Assembly (NCBI GenBank): GCA_024653215.1
Contig: JANLFU010000002.1
Span: forward strand, 266,447 to 330,446
Reading direction: 5' to 3'
From: Candidatus Saccharicenans sp.
Lineage (GTDB): Bacteria; Acidobacteriota; Aminicenantia; Aminicenantales; Saccharicenantaceae
DNA length: 64,000 nucleotides
In this document: one piece after another, positions 62,576 to 64,000 of the stretch
Position numbering within the stretch: position 1 is the first letter of the stretch
Layout: each line of letters begins with the position of its first letter
Notes under the pieces: model-generated
Databases searched by the model: none
Told to the model about the DNA's origin: nothing
Seen by the model: only the letters and a program-made list of their open reading frames with translations
Program-made: the position numbers and the translations under genes

Positions 62576-63868
62576 ATGAAATGGGTCTACATAGAGGATA
62601 TCGGCCAGCACAACGGACAGGAAATTGAAATTCGCGGCTGGGTTTATAATAAGAGGTCCAGCGGCAAGGTGCGTTTCCTGCTGGTCCGGGACGGCACCGG
62701 GATAGTCCAGGGAACGATCTTCCACCCCGACAAGGATTTCCCGTTGTTCAAAGTCTTTGACGACCTGACCCAGGAGTCTTCAGTCATCGTCAGGGGGAAA
62801 GTCAGGGAGGACCGACGGGCACCCGGAGGCTACGAGCTGGAGATATCAGACATTGAAGTAATCCAGATTGCCAAGGATTATCCCATCACCCCGAAGGAAC
62901 ATTCGGTTCCCTTCTTGATGGAGCACCGCCATCTCTGGCTGCGTTCCCAGAAGCAGCACGCCATACTTCAGGTCAGGGCCGAGACGGTCAGGGCTATCCG
63001 TGACTTTTTTGATGGCCGGGGCTTCAGGTTGATGGACACCCCGATCCTGACCCCCAGCGCCTGCGAGGGCACCACCACCCTGTTTGAAACCCAGTACTTT
63101 GACCAGAAAGCCTATCTCAGCCAGAGCGGCCAGCTGTACAACGAGGCCACGGCCGCGGCCTTCGGCAAGGTTTACTGTTTCGGGCCGACCTTCCGGGCCG
63201 AAAAATCAAAAACCCGGCGACACCTGATCGAGTTCTGGATGGTGGAACCGGAGGTGGCCTTTGCCACCCTGGAGGATATTATCGAGCTGGGCCAGGACCT
63301 CATCCTGTTCATCCTGGAAAGAGTGCTGGATAGAAGAAAAAAAGACCTGGAAATCCTGGAGAGGGATACCGCCCCGCTGGAGAGAATAACCAGGCCCTTC
63401 CCCCGGCTTACCTACGACGAGGCGGTAAAGCAACTGGTGGAGCACGGTTCTAAAATGGTCTACGGGGATGATTTTGGAGCCCCGGAAGAGACAATCCTTT
63501 CCCAGATTTATGACCGCCCGGTCTGTGTTACCCACTTTCCGGCCAAGATCAAGGCCTTCTACATGCAGCCTGATCCCCAAAGACCCGACCTGGCCCTGGG
63601 TGTTGATTTCATGGCTTCTGAAGGCTACGGGGAAATTATCGGCGGCGGCCAGAGGATTCACGACCTGGAGCTCCTGGAGCGGAGAATCAAGGAGTTCAAC
63701 CTGCCCGAGGAAGCCTACAAATGGTACGTTGACCTGCGCCGTTACGGAACCTTCCCCCACTCCGGCTTCGGGCTCGGCCTGGAAAGGACTGTGGCCTGGA
63801 TCTGCAAGTTGCCTCATATCAGGGAAACCATACCCTTCCCCAGGCTCCTCTACAGAATTTATCCCTGA
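62576..63868 (+). CDS. asnS: asparaginyl-tRNA synthetase
   Basis: The N-terminal OB-fold anticodon-binding domain reads '[24 protein letters not shown]'. The class II core has motif 2 '[25 protein letters not shown]' (quoted in part) and motif 3 '[21 protein letters not shown]'. The 430-residue length and end '[11 protein letters not shown]' fit AsnRS rather than the longer bacterial AspRS. The ATG is only about 3 nt from the predicted transcription start and lacks a ribosome site. Confidence 0.94.
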   Translation: MKWVYIEDIGQHNGQEIEIRGWVYNKRSSGKVRFLLVRDGTGIVQGTIFHPDKDFPLFKVFDDLTQESSVIVRGKVREDRRAPGGYELEISDIEVIQIAKDYPITPKEHSVPFLMEHRHLWLRSQKQHAILQVRAETVRAIRDFFDGRGFRLMDTPILTPSACEGTTTLFETQYFDQKAYLSQSGQLYNEATAAAFGKVYCFGPTFRAEKSKTRRHLIEFWMVEPEVAFATLEDIIELGQDLILFILERVLDRRKKDLEILERDTAPLERITRPFPRLTYDEAVKQLVEHGSKMVYGDDFGAPEETILSQIYDRPVCVTHFPAKIKAFYMQPDPQRPDLALGVDFMASEGYGEIIGGGQRIHDLELLERRIKEFNLPEEAYKWYVDLRRYGTFPHSGFGLGLERTVAWICKLPHIRETIPFPRLLYRIYP

Positions 63869-63879
63869 AATTCGAATTG

Positions 63880-64000
63880 ATGCCAAAAATTTCGCTGGTC
63901 ACTCTCGGTTGTGCCAAGAATCTGGTCGATTCCGAGGTCATGCTGGCCCGGCTGGATTCCAGGGGTTATAGTTTTACCGCTGACCTGTCTCAGGCCGACA
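63880..64000 (+). CDS. rimO: ribosomal protein S12 methylthiotransferase, N-terminal fragment (window edge)
   Basis: Translation from the ATG at 63880 gives 40 residues, including '[16 protein letters not shown]'. This is the N-terminal UPF0004 signature with the first Fe-S Cys; the '[10 protein letters not shown]' form is typical of RimO rather than MiaB. It starts 11 bp after the asnS stop. The remaining radical-SAM and TRAM domains lie beyond the window. This frame is too short for the ORF track. Confidence 0.9.
   Translation, partial: MPKISLVTLGCAKNLVDSEVMLARLDSRGYSFTADLSQAD

Overview
This window is bacterial chromosomal DNA, fairly GC-rich in its genes and densely coded. Most protein genes carry clear Shine-Dalgarno sites and several sit in short operons with 1-4 bp overlaps. 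Three features suggest an anaerobic, peptide- and polysaccharide-using member of the Acidobacteriota/Aminicenantes group: a VPS10/Asp-box secreted protein, many exported peptidases (M1, M14 twice, M28, TldD), and a GH57-based glycogen pathway with corrinoid methyl-transfer genes. That placement is an inference from gene content and style; no rRNA is present to confirm it.

Layout. 1-2.1 kb: minus-strand lipid kinase (cut by the window edge) and two small membrane proteins. 2.2-11.3 kb, plus strand: a secreted protease-like TPR protein, tRNA-Leu(UAG), then the protein quality-control series tig-clpP-clpX-lon, and rho. 11.3-14 kb: an AT-rich gene-free stretch of about 1 kb, then parB and parA on the minus strand. 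14-24.5 kb: an exported Asp-box (VPS10-like) protein, a tandem pair of exported M14 carboxypeptidase-like proteins (the first with a rearranged metal site), and a pmbA/tldD pair whose TldD has a twin-arginine signal. 24.7-29.6 kb: a corrinoid methyl-transfer operon (RACo-type reactivator, homocysteine methyltransferase, corrinoid protein, MttB-family methyltransferase). 29.9-36.8 kb, minus strand: beta-CASP nuclease, two membrane proteins, an M1 aminopeptidase, an RlmI-like methyltransferase and a Nudix hydrolase.

37-48.3 kb is a glycogen/alpha-glucan region. A CBM9-like protein and glgA are on the plus strand. Converging on them is a long minus-strand operon: three consecutive GH57 enzymes, glgC, a soluble GAF histidine kinase, a receiver-only response regulator and galT. 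48.3-54 kb: an M28 peptidase lipoprotein, a stand-alone LigD-type phosphoesterase, a purine module (AICAR formyltransferase plus a PurO-type IMP cyclohydrolase in place of PurH), VanZ, LOG and RlpA. 54-64 kb: an exported GH63-like glycosidase, an M20 peptidase, a serine-biosynthesis pair (class V aminotransferase and serA), a cysteine desulfurase, a stand-alone methyltetrahydrofolate-binding methyltransferase, DUF4416, asnS and the start of rimO.

Read together, the corrinoid operon and the distant pterin gene (61 kb) encode, as separate proteins, the homocysteine, cobalamin and folate modules of methionine synthase. They come with a RACo reactivator and an MttB-type second methyl input. The glycogen operon places ADP-glucose synthesis, branching and remodelling under one promoter with its own two-component pair. 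I saw no rRNA, CRISPR array, prophage, insertion sequence or convincing intrinsic terminator.
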